64,000 bases of DNA from Nocardioides sp. (GTDB taxonomy: Bacteria; Actinomycetota; Actinomycetes; Propionibacteriales; Nocardioidaceae): contig JACJWV010000007.1 in the NCBI GenBank assembly GCA_020636915.1, positions 62,001 to 126,000 on the forward strand, read 5' to 3'. Below are positions 16,388-24,693 of the stretch, piece after piece. The notes beneath the pieces are model-generated. The model was not told where the DNA came from and searched no databases. It saw only the letters and a program-made list of their open reading frames with translations. Position 1 is the stretch's first letter. Every line of letters starts with the position of its first letter. Made by a program: the position numbers and the translations under genes.

Positions 16388-17602
16388 GTGCCGACCTACC
16401 GCGAGCTGTTCGCCATCCGCGAGTTCCGCGTGCTGTTCCTCAACCGCTGCGTGGTCATGCTCTCCGTGGCCGCCTCGAGCCTGGCGCTCGGCACCATCAC
16501 CTTCCAGGCGACCGGGTCCGCCGTCCTGACGGCGATGGCCATGTTCGGCGGTCCCCTGGTCTCCCTCGTCGCGTCCCAGCTGCTCCTGGCCTCCTCGGAC
16601 TCGGTGCGACCGCGGACGGCCCTCATGCTGCAGATGGCCGCGCCGCTGCTCGCCAACGGTCTCCAGGCGGTGCCCGGCATGCCGTGGCAGGGTCGGTTCG
16701 CCCTGCTCGCCGTCCCGTACGTCGTCAACGCGATGTTCTCGGGGACCCAGTGGGTCGTGGTGCGCGAGATCGTGCCGGACGGCTCCTACGTCCTGGCCAG
16801 GTCGACCTTCAACCTCGCCGTCGGCGGCATGCAGGTCGTCGGCTACGGGCTGGGGGGCGTCGCCCTGCTGTGGCTCTCCCCCCGCGATCTGTTCCTGGTC
16901 GCGGCACTGGCGGACGCGGTGTGCCTGGTGAACGTCCGTCTGGGTCTGCGCGACCGGCCCGCCCGCGGTGCCGGCGGTGGCGGCGGGGTCGTGCGCCGGA
17001 CCGCCGCGGTGAACCGGCTGCTGCTCGGCTCGCGGGTGACCCGGCCGCTCTACGTGGCGATGTGGGTGCCCAACGGGCTGGTCGTCGGCGCCGAGGCGCT
17101 CTACGTCCCCTACGGCCACGGGTCGGTGGCCGGCTACCTCTTCGCGGCGGCCGCCGCCGGGATGATGGTCGGCGACCTCGTCGTCGGCCGGTTCGTGCCG
17201 CCGCACCGGCGGGACGGGCTGATCGGACCGCTGCGGGTGACGCTGGCCGCGCCGTACCTGGTGCTGCTGCTCGGCCCGCCCGTCGCCGTGACCGTCGTCG
17301 TCGCCTTCGTCGCGTCGGTCGGGTACGCCGCCGGTCTCCCGCTCCAGGAGCGGCTCTTCGAGCACACCGACCACGCGGTGCAGGGGCAGGCGATGGGGCT
17401 CTACGGCACGGGTCTGATGGTGTGGCAGGCCGTCGGTGCGCTGCTCGGCGGTCTCGCGGCGTCGGTGGTCTCCCCCGCCCACGCGATGGGCGTGATGGCG
17501 CTGGGATCCGTGCTCGTGACGCTCGTGAACACCCCGGGGCTGCGTCGGTCCGCACCGACACAGCCCACGGTGGTCAGCGCTTCCGGGAGCCCTTCTTCTT
17601 GA
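16388..17602 (+). CDS. MFS transporter (12 TM), possibly under the divergent regulator
   Basis: The 404-residue protein starts at GTG 16388-16390 (VPTYRELFAIREFRVLFLNR) and contains about 12 hydrophobic spans. The start FAIREFRVLFLNR is typical of a common actinobacterial MFS group of unknown substrate. The last 29 nt overlap the 3' end of rne on the other strand. There is no ribosome-binding site; CATCGT ends 6 nt before the GTG, suggesting leaderless translation. The winged-helix gene next to it is the likely regulator. Confidence 0.82.
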   Translation: MPTYRELFAIREFRVLFLNRCVVMLSVAASSLALGTITFQATGSAVLTAMAMFGGPLVSLVASQLLLASSDSVRPRTALMLQMAAPLLANGLQAVPGMPWQGRFALLAVPYVVNAMFSGTQWVVVREIVPDGSYVLARSTFNLAVGGMQVVGYGLGGVALLWLSPRDLFLVAALADAVCLVNVRLGLRDRPARGAGGGGGVVRRTAAVNRLLLGSRVTRPLYVAMWVPNGLVVGAEALYVPYGHGSVAGYLFAAAAAGMMVGDLVVGRFVPPHRRDGLIGPLRVTLAAPYLVLLLGPPVAVTVVVAFVASVGYAAGLPLQERLFEHTDHAVQGQAMGLYGTGLMVWQAVGALLGGLAASVVSPAHAMGVMALGSVLVTLVNTPGLRRSAPTQPTVVSASGSPSS

Positions 17603-20600
17603 TCGGGACGTGCTCGACGTGCGGGTGCTCCCCGCCGTCCACGGCATCGGTGTCGGCGTCCGCGGTGCCGGGCTCGACCGAGCCGTGCGCGGGCGGCGCT
17701 CCCACGCTCCCGATCGCGCCGGGCGGTGCCGGCAGGTCGGCGCCCTGCTCGTCGGCGGGCTCGCTCGCCGGCGGGCCAGCGGGCCGGCTGGCGGAGCGGC
17801 CGCGGGTCCGGGTGATCACCTTGGGCGGCTCGGGTGCCGCGACCTCGACCGGCGCCGGTGTCGCGACGGGCTCCACGGTCTCCACGGTCTCCACGACGGC
17901 CTGCTCGACGGGCGGGGCCGTGACGGGGGCCTCCTCGGCGGACTGCTCCGGCTTGCCGGCCGGCCGGCTCGCGCTGCGACGGCGGCTGCGGGTGGTGACC
18001 TTCGGCGCCTCCGGCTCGGGGGTCTCGACAGCCTCGACGACCGGCGCTGGGGTCTCGACAGGCTCGACCACCGGCGCTGGGGTCTCGGCCTCGACCGCCG
18101 GCTCGGGCTCGACCGCCGGCTCGGGCTCGACAGGCTCGACCACCGGCTCGGGGGACTCGGGGCGCCCGGCCATCGCGGCGACGTCCTTGGGCGACGGCGG
18201 CGCCTTCGGGGTCTCGGCCCCCTTCTGGTCCGCCTGCTCCTTGCCGGAGTCGGCGCCGCGACCGCGACGACCGCGACGACCGCTCGTGCGCCGCGACTCG
18301 TCGTCGCCGCGCTTGGGCTCGACCGGCTGCTCGTGGACCAGGACGCCGCGACCCTGGCAGTGCTCGCAGTTCTCGCTGAACGCCTCCAGCAGGCCGGTGC
18401 CGATCCGCTTGCGGGTCATCTGCACCAGGCCCAGCGAGGTGACCTCCGCGACCTGGTGGCGGGTGCGGTCCCGGCCCAGGCACTCGACGAGACGGCGCAG
18501 CACCAGGTCCCGGTTGGACTCCAGCACCATGTCGATGAAGTCGACGACGATGATGCCGCCGATGTCGCGCAGCCGGAGCTGGCGCACGATCTCCTCAGCC
18601 GCCTCGAGGTTGTTCTTGGTGACGGTCTCCTCGAGGTTGCCGCCGGAGCCGGTGAACTTGCCCGTGTTGACGTCGACGACCGTCATCGCCTCGGTGCGGT
18701 CGATGATGAGCGAGCCGCCGGACGGGAGCCAGACCTTGCGGTCCAGCCCCTTGGCGATCTGCTCGTCGATGCGGTACTCCGCGAACACGTCGGCCTTGCC
18801 GCCGGCGCCGTCAGCACCCGGGTCGTAGCGGACCAGGCGGCTCTCGAGGTCGGGAGCGACGTGCGCGACGTACCCCTGCACGGTGTCCCAGGCGTCGTCG
18901 CCCTGGATCACCAGTTGCGAGAAGTCTTCGGTGAACAGGTCGCGGACCACCTTCAGGGTCAGGTCCGGCTCCCCGTAGAGCAGCTGCGGGGCGCTGCCCT
19001 TCGCCTTGCCCTCGATGTCCTCCCAGCGGGCCTTGAGCCGCTCGACGTCGCGGGTGAGCTCGTCCTCGCTGGCGCCCTCCGCCGCGGTGCGGACGATCAC
19101 CCCGGCGGTGTCGGGGACGATCTCCTTGAGCAGCGTCTTGAGACGGTTGCGCTCGGTGTCGGGCAGCTTGCGGGAGATGCCGCTCGTCGTGCCGTCGGGC
19201 ACGTAGACGAGGAACCGGCCCGCCAGGCTGATCTGGCTGGTCAACCGCGCGCCCTTGTGCCCGATCGGGTCCTTGGTGACCTGCACCAGGACGGTCTGGC
19301 CCGAGGACAGCACCGACTCGATCTTGCGCGGGGAGCCCTCCTTGTGGCCCAGCGCCGACCAGTTCACCTCGCCGGCGTAGAGGACCGCGTTGCGGCCCTT
19401 GCCGATGTCGATGAACGCCGCTTCCATCGAGGGCAGCACGTTCTGGACGCGGCCGAGGTAGACGTTGCCGATGATCGAGGTCTGCGACTCGCGGGCCACG
19501 TAGTGCTCGACGAGGACCCGGTCCTCGAGGACACCGATCTGCGTCAGGTCCTCACGCTGCCGGATCACCATCACCCGGTCGACGGACTCGCGGCGGGCCA
19601 GGAACTCCGCCTCGCTGACGATCGGCGCCCGGCGCCGTCCGGCCTCCCGGCCCTCGCGGCGACGCTGCTTCTTCGCCTCGAGACGGGTGGAGCCGGAGAC
19701 CGCCGTGATCTCGGCCTCGGCCGCGCGGCGGCTCCGCACCCGGGTGACGGTGTTCTCCGGGTCGTCGGAGGTCTCGCCGCCGTCCTCCCCGGAACGGCGG
19801 CGACGACGGCGCCGTCGCGAGGTGCCGCCCTCGCCGGTGCCCTCGTCGGCCCCGCCGTCGTCGGCGGAACCCGCCTCGGCGGACTCCTCGCCACCACGGT
19901 CCTCGGACCCGGCCGACTCCTCGGCCTCGCCGTTGCGGGCCTCGGCATCGCCACCGTCGCCCGACTTGCGGCGCCGACGGCCACCGCGGCGCCGCCGCCG
20001 GCGGCCCCCGCCCTCGGTGCCGGCCTCGGAACCACCCTCGGACTCGGGCCCGCCGTCGGCCTCAGGCTCGCCGTCGGTCTGCGTCGGCGTGTCGGCGGAC
20101 GTCTCGCCCGCGACGACCTGCTCCTCGTTGTCCGCAGGCTCTGCCGGCTCCTCGGACGCCGGGGGCGCGGACTTCGTGGTGGACTTCTTCGCGGCACTCT
20201 TCTTGGCCGTCTTCTTGGCCGTCTTCTTGGCCGTCTTCTTCGCCGGCCGGTCGACCGACGTCTCGGTCGCAGCCTCGTCCGTCGTCTCACCGGTCGTCTC
20301 ACCAGCTGGGCCAGCATCCGTCGCCAGCTCGGGCGCGGGCGTCTCGGCCGTCTTGCGCGTCCGGCGGCGGGTCGTCGTGGTGACCGTCGGCGCCTGGAAG
20401 AGCACGGCCGGCGCACTGTCGGCGAGCACACTGTCGGCGAGCGCGTCCCCGTGGGGCGCCTCGGCCGCCTCGTCGGCGGCCTTCGCGGTCGCGGAGGACT
20501 GCGCAGAGGCCTTCGCGGAGGTCTTCTTCGTCGTGGCCTTCTTGGCCGTCGTCCGCTTGGCCGCGGCCTTCTTGGCCGGGGCTCCCCCGGGCGCCGTGTC

Positions 20601-20867
20601 GCCGACCGGGGCCTCGACCGGCGGGGCGGCGGGCTCGACGTCGCCGTCGGTCCCGGGGAGGGACACGTCGGCCGCCTTCTTCGCAGCCTTCTTGGCGGGG
20701 GCCTTCTTGGCGGGGGCCTTCTCGGCGGCCGTCTTCTTCGCCGCCGCCTTCTTGGCGGGGGCCTTCTTGGCGGGAGCCTTCTTGGCAGCGCTCTTCTTCG
20801 CCGGCTTGTCGGCGGGTTCGGCGGTCGGGGTGGTCTCGTCTGCTGGGGCCTGGAGGTCGTCGGCCAT
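17574..20867 (-). CDS. rne: Ribonuclease E/G family endoribonuclease
   Basis: A 1097-residue RNase E. The start ATG at 20865-20867 has TAGGAG 8 nt upstream, which rules out the GTG 9 nt earlier. Layout: Ala/Lys/Pro-rich disordered N-terminus (about 1-330) with AKKAP-type repeats and acidic and arginine-rich blocks; S1 domain (SIIGNVYLGRVQNVLPSMEA); 5'-sensor and DNase I-like core with catalytic VDVNTGKF and VDFIDM; Zn-link CEHCQG; then a disordered C-terminal tail of PVVEPVE-type repeats. Flanking long disordered arms are typical of actinobacterial RNase E and recruit degradosome partners. It is normally in one cluster with rplU-rpmA, here separated by an MFS pair. Confidence 0.95.
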   Translation of the reverse strand: MADDLQAPADETTPTAEPADKPAKKSAAKKAPAKKAPAKKAAAKKTAAEKAPAKKAPAKKAAKKAADVSLPGTDGDVEPAAPPVEAPVGDTAPGGAPAKKAAAKRTTAKKATTKKTSAKASAQSSATAKAADEAAEAPHGDALADSVLADSAPAVLFQAPTVTTTTRRRTRKTAETPAPELATDAGPAGETTGETTDEAATETSVDRPAKKTAKKTAKKTAKKSAAKKSTTKSAPPASEEPAEPADNEEQVVAGETSADTPTQTDGEPEADGGPESEGGSEAGTEGGGRRRRRRGGRRRRKSGDGGDAEARNGEAEESAGSEDRGGEESAEAGSADDGGADEGTGEGGTSRRRRRRRRSGEDGGETSDDPENTVTRVRSRRAAEAEITAVSGSTRLEAKKQRRREGREAGRRRAPIVSEAEFLARRESVDRVMVIRQREDLTQIGVLEDRVLVEHYVARESQTSIIGNVYLGRVQNVLPSMEAAFIDIGKGRNAVLYAGEVNWSALGHKEGSPRKIESVLSSGQTVLVQVTKDPIGHKGARLTSQISLAGRFLVYVPDGTTSGISRKLPDTERNRLKTLLKEIVPDTAGVIVRTAAEGASEDELTRDVERLKARWEDIEGKAKGSAPQLLYGEPDLTLKVVRDLFTEDFSQLVIQGDDAWDTVQGYVAHVAPDLESRLVRYDPGADGAGGKADVFAEYRIDEQIAKGLDRKVWLPSGGSLIIDRTEAMTVVDVNTGKFTGSGGNLEETVTKNNLEAAEEIVRQLRLRDIGGIIVVDFIDMVLESNRDLVLRRLVECLGRDRTRHQVAEVTSLGLVQMTRKRIGTGLLEAFSENCEHCQGRGVLVHEQPVEPKRGDDESRRTSGRRGRRGRGADSGKEQADQKGAETPKAPPSPKDVAAMAGRPESPEPVVEPVEPEPAVEPEPAVEAETPAPVVEPVETPAPVVEAVETPEPEAPKVTTRSRRRSASRPAGKPEQSAEEAPVTAPPVEQAVVETVETVEPVATPAPVEVAAPEPPKVITRTRGRSASRPAGPPASEPADEQGADLPAPPGAIGSVGAPPAHGSVEPGTADADTDAVDGGEHPHVEHVPIKKKGSRKR
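18021..18148. repeat. In-frame repeat array in the RNase E C-terminal tail
   Basis: A 30-bp unit at 18021-18050 recurs at 18051-18080 with two differences, and degenerate copies continue to about 18148. The core GGTCTCGACAGGCTCGACCA reads as VVEPVET on the coding strand, giving the PAPVVEPVETPAPVVEAVE run. The nucleotide unit has the look of a dispersed palindromic element (GGTCTCGA...TCGACC). Confidence 0.7.
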
Positions 20868-21226
20868 GTGGTGCACTCCTAGCGCCCGGCGCTGGTGCGC
20901 CCGGGCGGTCCGACGCCGTCCGCCCGGGAACTCAGGACGGGCGACGCAAAGCCTTCGGGTGGCGGCGACTCCCTCCGCACTGCGTCACCGACGGCGCGTC
21001 CTGCACCTGCCGCGGTCGCCGGGCCCTGGTGATGCTGGTGGATCTCTGTCACCGATCCACCGGGCCGCGTCGCGGTCTGGCGTCGCACGTGCCGTCCGGC
21101 GTGCCGGTCCCTCTCAGGTGCTGAGGAAGCCGGCGAGAACGTCGTCGGGTCGTCCCGAGCGGGGTGCCCGGTGCGACCACGGCGAGTATCGCACACGATC
21201 CGGCCGCCCCGAAGACGACACGGCTC
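20868..21226 (-). promoter_or_regulatory. Long non-coding leader of rne with hairpins
   Basis: No gene is visible in this 359-bp gap. It contains two clean stems: CCCGGGCGG/CCGCCCGGG (20900-20908 with 20920-20928) just before the start, and GGTGGATC/GATCCACC (21037-21044 with 21054-21061). A GATACT hexamer on the minus strand near 21185-21190 is a possible -10 box, which would give a leader of about 310 nt. RNase E genes in other bacteria have long autoregulated leaders, so a similar role is plausible but not shown. Confidence 0.45.
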
Positions 21227-21943
21227 TCACGGACCGACGCGAAGGGGGTCCCCGATCTCTCCCGTCCGCTCGTCGAGGGGTCCCTGGCACAGCCGCGTCA
21301 GCAGCGGCGCCGCCCCGACGTCGAGGCCGGCCACCGCCGCCAGGCCCGCCAGCACGTCATCGGGCCGGACCGCGGGCTCGGCGTGCCGCAGCACGAGGTC
21401 GAGGCGGCTTCCGGCCTCCCTGGCTGAGGCGGACAGCGACACCACGGCCCCACGGCAGTCGAACTCGCGCAGCCCCTTCTTGGTCATCCGCTGCACCAGG
21501 ACGGTCTCGGTGCCGAGGAACGCGTCGACCGCGCGCGTGGCGGCGGTGGCGTCCGCGTCGAGATCGACGAGCCAGCGGCTGGCGGCCAGCCGGTCCGCGA
21601 GCGAGCCGCCCGGAGACTCCACCACCTCCAGCACGTCGAGGCCGTCGGGCAGGGCCTCCTCGAGGCTGCGGCGCACGGCATCCGGGTCGACGACCTCGGC
21701 CAGGCCGATCTCGAGGTACTCGGCTTCGCTTGCTGACCCGGTCGGGGCGGCGCCGGCGTAGGAGATGCGGGGGTGGGGGTTGAAGCCCGACGAGTACGCC
21801 ATCGGGACCCGGGCCCGGAACACCGCGCGCTCGAAGGCCCGACTGAAGTCACGGTGGCTGGTGAAACGGAGCCGCCCACGCTTGGCGTAGCGGATCCGCA
21901 GCCGCTGGACGGGCGGGGCTTGCTGCTCGGGCTGGGCGCGCAC
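21227..21943 (-). CDS. TIGR03936-type radical SAM-linked protein (DUF2344)
   Basis: The 238-residue protein has the DUF2344 signature: RLRIRYAKRGRLRFTSHRDF at the start and GFNPHPRISYAGAAP near residue 55. These proteins occur next to, or fused with, the TIGR03960 radical SAM protein and next to rne; the pair is suspected to act in RNA modification but is not well characterised. The start is GTG, with TAGCCT 6 nt upstream, suggesting a leaderless mRNA. Here its partner is 2.8 kb away, with two unrelated genes between. Confidence 0.92.
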   Translation of the reverse strand: MRAQPEQQAPPVQRLRIRYAKRGRLRFTSHRDFSRAFERAVFRARVPMAYSSGFNPHPRISYAGAAPTGSASEAEYLEIGLAEVVDPDAVRRSLEEALPDGLDVLEVVESPGGSLADRLAASRWLVDLDADATAATRAVDAFLGTETVLVQRMTKKGLREFDCRGAVVSLSASAREAGSRLDLVLRHAEPAVRPDDVLAGLAAVAGLDVGAAPLLTRLCQGPLDERTGEIGDPLRVGP

Positions 21944-21952
21944 CGGGCCAGG

Positions 21953-23173
21953 CTACTGGTCGGGGTCCGGCGCCCCGACGGCGTCGGCGACGGCCTGCTT
22001 CATCGCGGTCGAGGGGTAGACCGTGCTCACCCGGTGACCGTCCAGCCACACGGTCAACCGGTCGGCCTCGGCCGCCAACGCGGCGCGACCGTCCGCCCCG
22101 ACGTCCTCGAGCAGGTTCAGCACCACGGCCCCGGCCGGGTCCTGGACCCAGCAGCCGACGACCCGCCCGTCCCACCAGACGGTCGTGCCGGCGTTCCCGT
22201 TGCGGTCGAAGAGCATGGGCGCGTGCGGGCCGAGGTGGAACGCGCGCTCCTTCCACCCCATCACCGTCGGGTCGAGCACCGGCAGCAGCGCAGCCCACGG
22301 CTCGACCTCGGGCTCCCGCCGACCGTCGAGCGCCGGGTCGTCGGGAAGCACCCAGCCGGTGGCACCTCCGTCCAGCGCCACCTCCACCGCCGCCACGTCC
22401 GCCAGCGCGGCCCGGACCGCCGACTTCGTGGCGCCGAGCCACCAGACCAGGTCCGTCTCGGTGCCGGGGGCGAAGGTGCCCAGCCAGCGTCGCACCAGCT
22501 CGGCGTACCCTTCGCGCTCCTTCGCCGGCTCCGGGACGTCGTCCAGCCAGCTGGACATGGCGGTCCACTTCGGCCGGGCGGTGCGCCAGTGCCCGCCGTT
22601 GTGGCCGCGCACGATCTTGCCCTCCACGCCCAGCTGCGTCAGCACCCGGGGAGCGATGGGCACCGTCGCCCCGTAGCTCTTGCCGGGTGACATCTCGAGG
22701 TGGCCCGTGAGCTCAGGCACCTGCTCGCGCAGCTCCTGGGCGGACAGCTCGGCGCCGTCGGCGAGCCGCGCCAGCGTCGCCCGCTCGGCGACATCGACCC
22801 ACGCGGAGCCGTCCTCGGCGAGACCGGCGCGCTCGACGTCCTTGGCCAGCCGGACCCGGTGGGCGGCGGCCACCCGCGCGGAGGCGCTCCCCCACGCCGC
22901 CGGCAGCAGGTCTCGCGGGAAGACGAACAGCGTGCGCCGCATCGCGAGCTGCTTGACCAGGCTGCGGTCGTCGTAGAGCGCCCGGTCGACGTCGGCGACC
23001 GTGAGCCCGTCGACCCGCGCCCACAGGGAGAGGTACACCGACGGGGCCTCCGTCGCGTGCAGCACGGTCATCGCCCGGGTGGCCGCGACCGGGTCGATGG
23101 CCCGGTGACCGGGGGCCAGCGCGTGCCGCCGCGCCAACCGGTGACGGCGCTCCGCGTCGGTGACGTGTCGCAT
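21953..23173 (-). CDS. Winged-helix DNA-binding domain protein (HTH_42 / AlkZ-like family)
   Basis: The 406-residue protein fits the HTH_42 family, which includes YcaQ and AlkZ DNA glycosylases: VYLSLWARVDGLTVADVDRA, MRRTLFVFPRDLLP near residue 78, and C-terminal WWDGRVVGCWVQD. Members unhook DNA crosslinks or repair alkylated bases, though many are unassigned. The start is ATG 23171-23173 with CAGGAT 6 nt before. It is divergent from the CynX-like MFS (51 bp) and ends 9 nt before the DUF2344 start. A DNA-repair role is inferred from family only. Confidence 0.8.
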   Translation of the reverse strand: MRHVTDAERRHRLARRHALAPGHRAIDPVAATRAMTVLHATEAPSVYLSLWARVDGLTVADVDRALYDDRSLVKQLAMRRTLFVFPRDLLPAAWGSASARVAAAHRVRLAKDVERAGLAEDGSAWVDVAERATLARLADGAELSAQELREQVPELTGHLEMSPGKSYGATVPIAPRVLTQLGVEGKIVRGHNGGHWRTARPKWTAMSSWLDDVPEPAKEREGYAELVRRWLGTFAPGTETDLVWWLGATKSAVRAALADVAAVEVALDGGATGWVLPDDPALDGRREPEVEPWAALLPVLDPTVMGWKERAFHLGPHAPMLFDRNGNAGTTVWWDGRVVGCWVQDPAGAVVLNLLEDVGADGRAALAAEADRLTVWLDGHRVSTVYPSTAMKQAVADAVGAPDPDQ

Positions 23174-23224
23174 GGAGGCATCCTGCCCGACGCCGCCGAC
23201 GCGACCCCTGGACCGCCTGACACG

Positions 23225-24463
23225 ATGGATCGAGTGAGCCCCTCGACGCGCCGTGCCACGGTCCTGGTCCTGGTCGGCATCGTCGCGCTCTCGTTCAACC
23301 TGCGACCGGCGGCGGTGAGCGTCGGACCGGTGCTCGCCGAGCTGCGGGCCGGCTTCGACATGTCCGGTCCCGTCGCCGGGCTCCTCACCTCCCTGCCGGT
23401 GGTCGCGTTCGCGGTCTTCGGTGCCCTGGCACCGGCCGCCGCCGGCCGCGTCGGCCTCCACCGCGTCACCCTGCTCGCGATCCTCGCCGCCGTCGCCGGG
23501 CTGCTGGGCCGCGCGGTCACGGGGAGCGAGACACTGTTCCTGCTGCTCTCCCTGCTCGCCCTCGGCGGCATGGCGGTCGCCAACGTCCTGCTGCCCTCAC
23601 TGGTCAAGCTGCACTTCCCCGACCGCATCGGGCTGGTCACCGCGATCTACACCACGGCGCTCTCGGTCGGGCTCACCGCGGCTCTGGTGCTGACCGTCCC
23701 GATCTCGGACGCCCTCGGCGGCTGGCGCTGGGGGCTCGGCACCTGGGCCCTGCTCGCCGTGCTCGCGGCCGTGCCGTGGGTCGCGCTCGTCGCCCACGAC
23801 CGCCACCTGGACACGACGCCACGCACCATCGGTTACCGGCAGGTGGCCCGGACCCGGCTCGGGCAGGCGATGGCGCTCTTCTTCGGGCTCCAGTCCCTGC
23901 AGGCCTACGCGATCTTCGGGTGGTTCGCCCAGCTGTGGCGCGACAGCGGCTACTCGGCGACCACCGCCGGGCTGCTCGCGGGGCTCCTCGCCGCGACCGC
24001 GATCCCGCTCTCGCTCGTTCTCCCCAACGTCCTGGCTCGCACCGCCGACCCACGCCGGGTGCTCTTCGCCGTGGTCCTCGCCTACCCGGTGGGGTACGTC
24101 GGCCTGATGGTCGCCCCGTACTCGCTGGCCCTGGCCTGGGCGATCGTCGTCGGCGCGGCGACCGCGACCTTCCCGCTCATCCTCACCCTCATCGGCCTGC
24201 GCGCCCGGACCCCCGAGGGCACCGCCGCCCTCTCGGCCTTCACCCAGTCGACCGGCTACCTGCTCGCCGCGCTCGGCCCGTTCCTCGTCGGGGTCGTCCA
24301 CGACGCGACCGGCGGGTGGACCTGGCCGCTGGTCCTCCTGCTCGCCCTCGCCCTCCCGCTGCTGCCGCTGGCGGCGTACGTCTCCCGGCCGCTGATGCTC
24401 GAGGACCAGCTCGGTCGCGACCCGGACCGCTCGGCCGGGGCTCCTCGCTCGGCTCGCTCCTGA
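23225..24463 (+). CDS. CynX/NimT-family MFS transporter
   Basis: The 412-residue protein has about 12 spans and the CynX/NimT signature SFNLRPAAVSVGPVL in TM1. Family members transport cyanate, 2-nitroimidazole or small anions. The ATG at 23225 and a GTG at 23234 are both possible; CACGAT ending 7 nt before the GTG would favour it if the mRNA is leaderless. It sits in the insertion between the radical SAM gene and its DUF2344 partner. Confidence 0.85.
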   Translation: MDRVSPSTRRATVLVLVGIVALSFNLRPAAVSVGPVLAELRAGFDMSGPVAGLLTSLPVVAFAVFGALAPAAAGRVGLHRVTLLAILAAVAGLLGRAVTGSETLFLLLSLLALGGMAVANVLLPSLVKLHFPDRIGLVTAIYTTALSVGLTAALVLTVPISDALGGWRWGLGTWALLAVLAAVPWVALVAHDRHLDTTPRTIGYRQVARTRLGQAMALFFGLQSLQAYAIFGWFAQLWRDSGYSATTAGLLAGLLAATAIPLSLVLPNVLARTADPRRVLFAVVLAYPVGYVGLMVAPYSLALAWAIVVGAATATFPLILTLIGLRARTPEGTAALSAFTQSTGYLLAALGPFLVGVVHDATGGWTWPLVLLLALALPLLPLAAYVSRPLMLEDQLGRDPDRSAGAPRSARS

Positions 24464-24580
24464 GGTCGCAGCCGGGGCGGTTCGAGAAGCTGCCCCCGCG
24501 GCTCGGGGAGGACCGATCCACTGCGGGTCGCACCGCTGGTGCGGGATCGGGAGGCCGCCGACCCTGTGACTCCGTGGGCA

Positions 24581-24626
24581 ATCCCTGGACTTAGTGGGTG
24601 TTGCTTCACCTACTAAGTCCAGGGAT
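24581..24626. repeat. 20-bp near-perfect inverted repeat between convergent genes
   Basis: Positions 24581-24600 pair with 24607-24626 over a 6-nt loop (TTGCTT); the single mismatch would be a G-U pair in one RNA orientation. The arms (ATCCCTGGACTTAGTGGGTG) are clearly less GC-rich than the surroundings. It lies between the ends of the MFS and radical SAM genes and could act as a terminator in both directions. The AT-rich arms and perfect match also fit a dispersed palindromic repeat. The remainder of 24464-24693 shows nothing else. Confidence 0.65.
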
Positions 24627-24693
24627 CCCCGGCCAGCCGGGAAACCTGCACCGCCACCCCGCCACGACCCCGAGCAGCCCGACGGCGCTCGAC

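Noticed and set aside
15223..18828. A 1201-codon plus-strand frame over the regulator, MFS and rne genes
   Set aside because: It crosses genes on both strands and has no domain; the MFS at 16388-17602 is in a different frame and is clearly the real gene.
20867..20876. GTG 20876 as the rne start
   Set aside because: The TAGGAG ribosome site touches that GTG, leaving no spacing; ATG 20867 has 8 nt.
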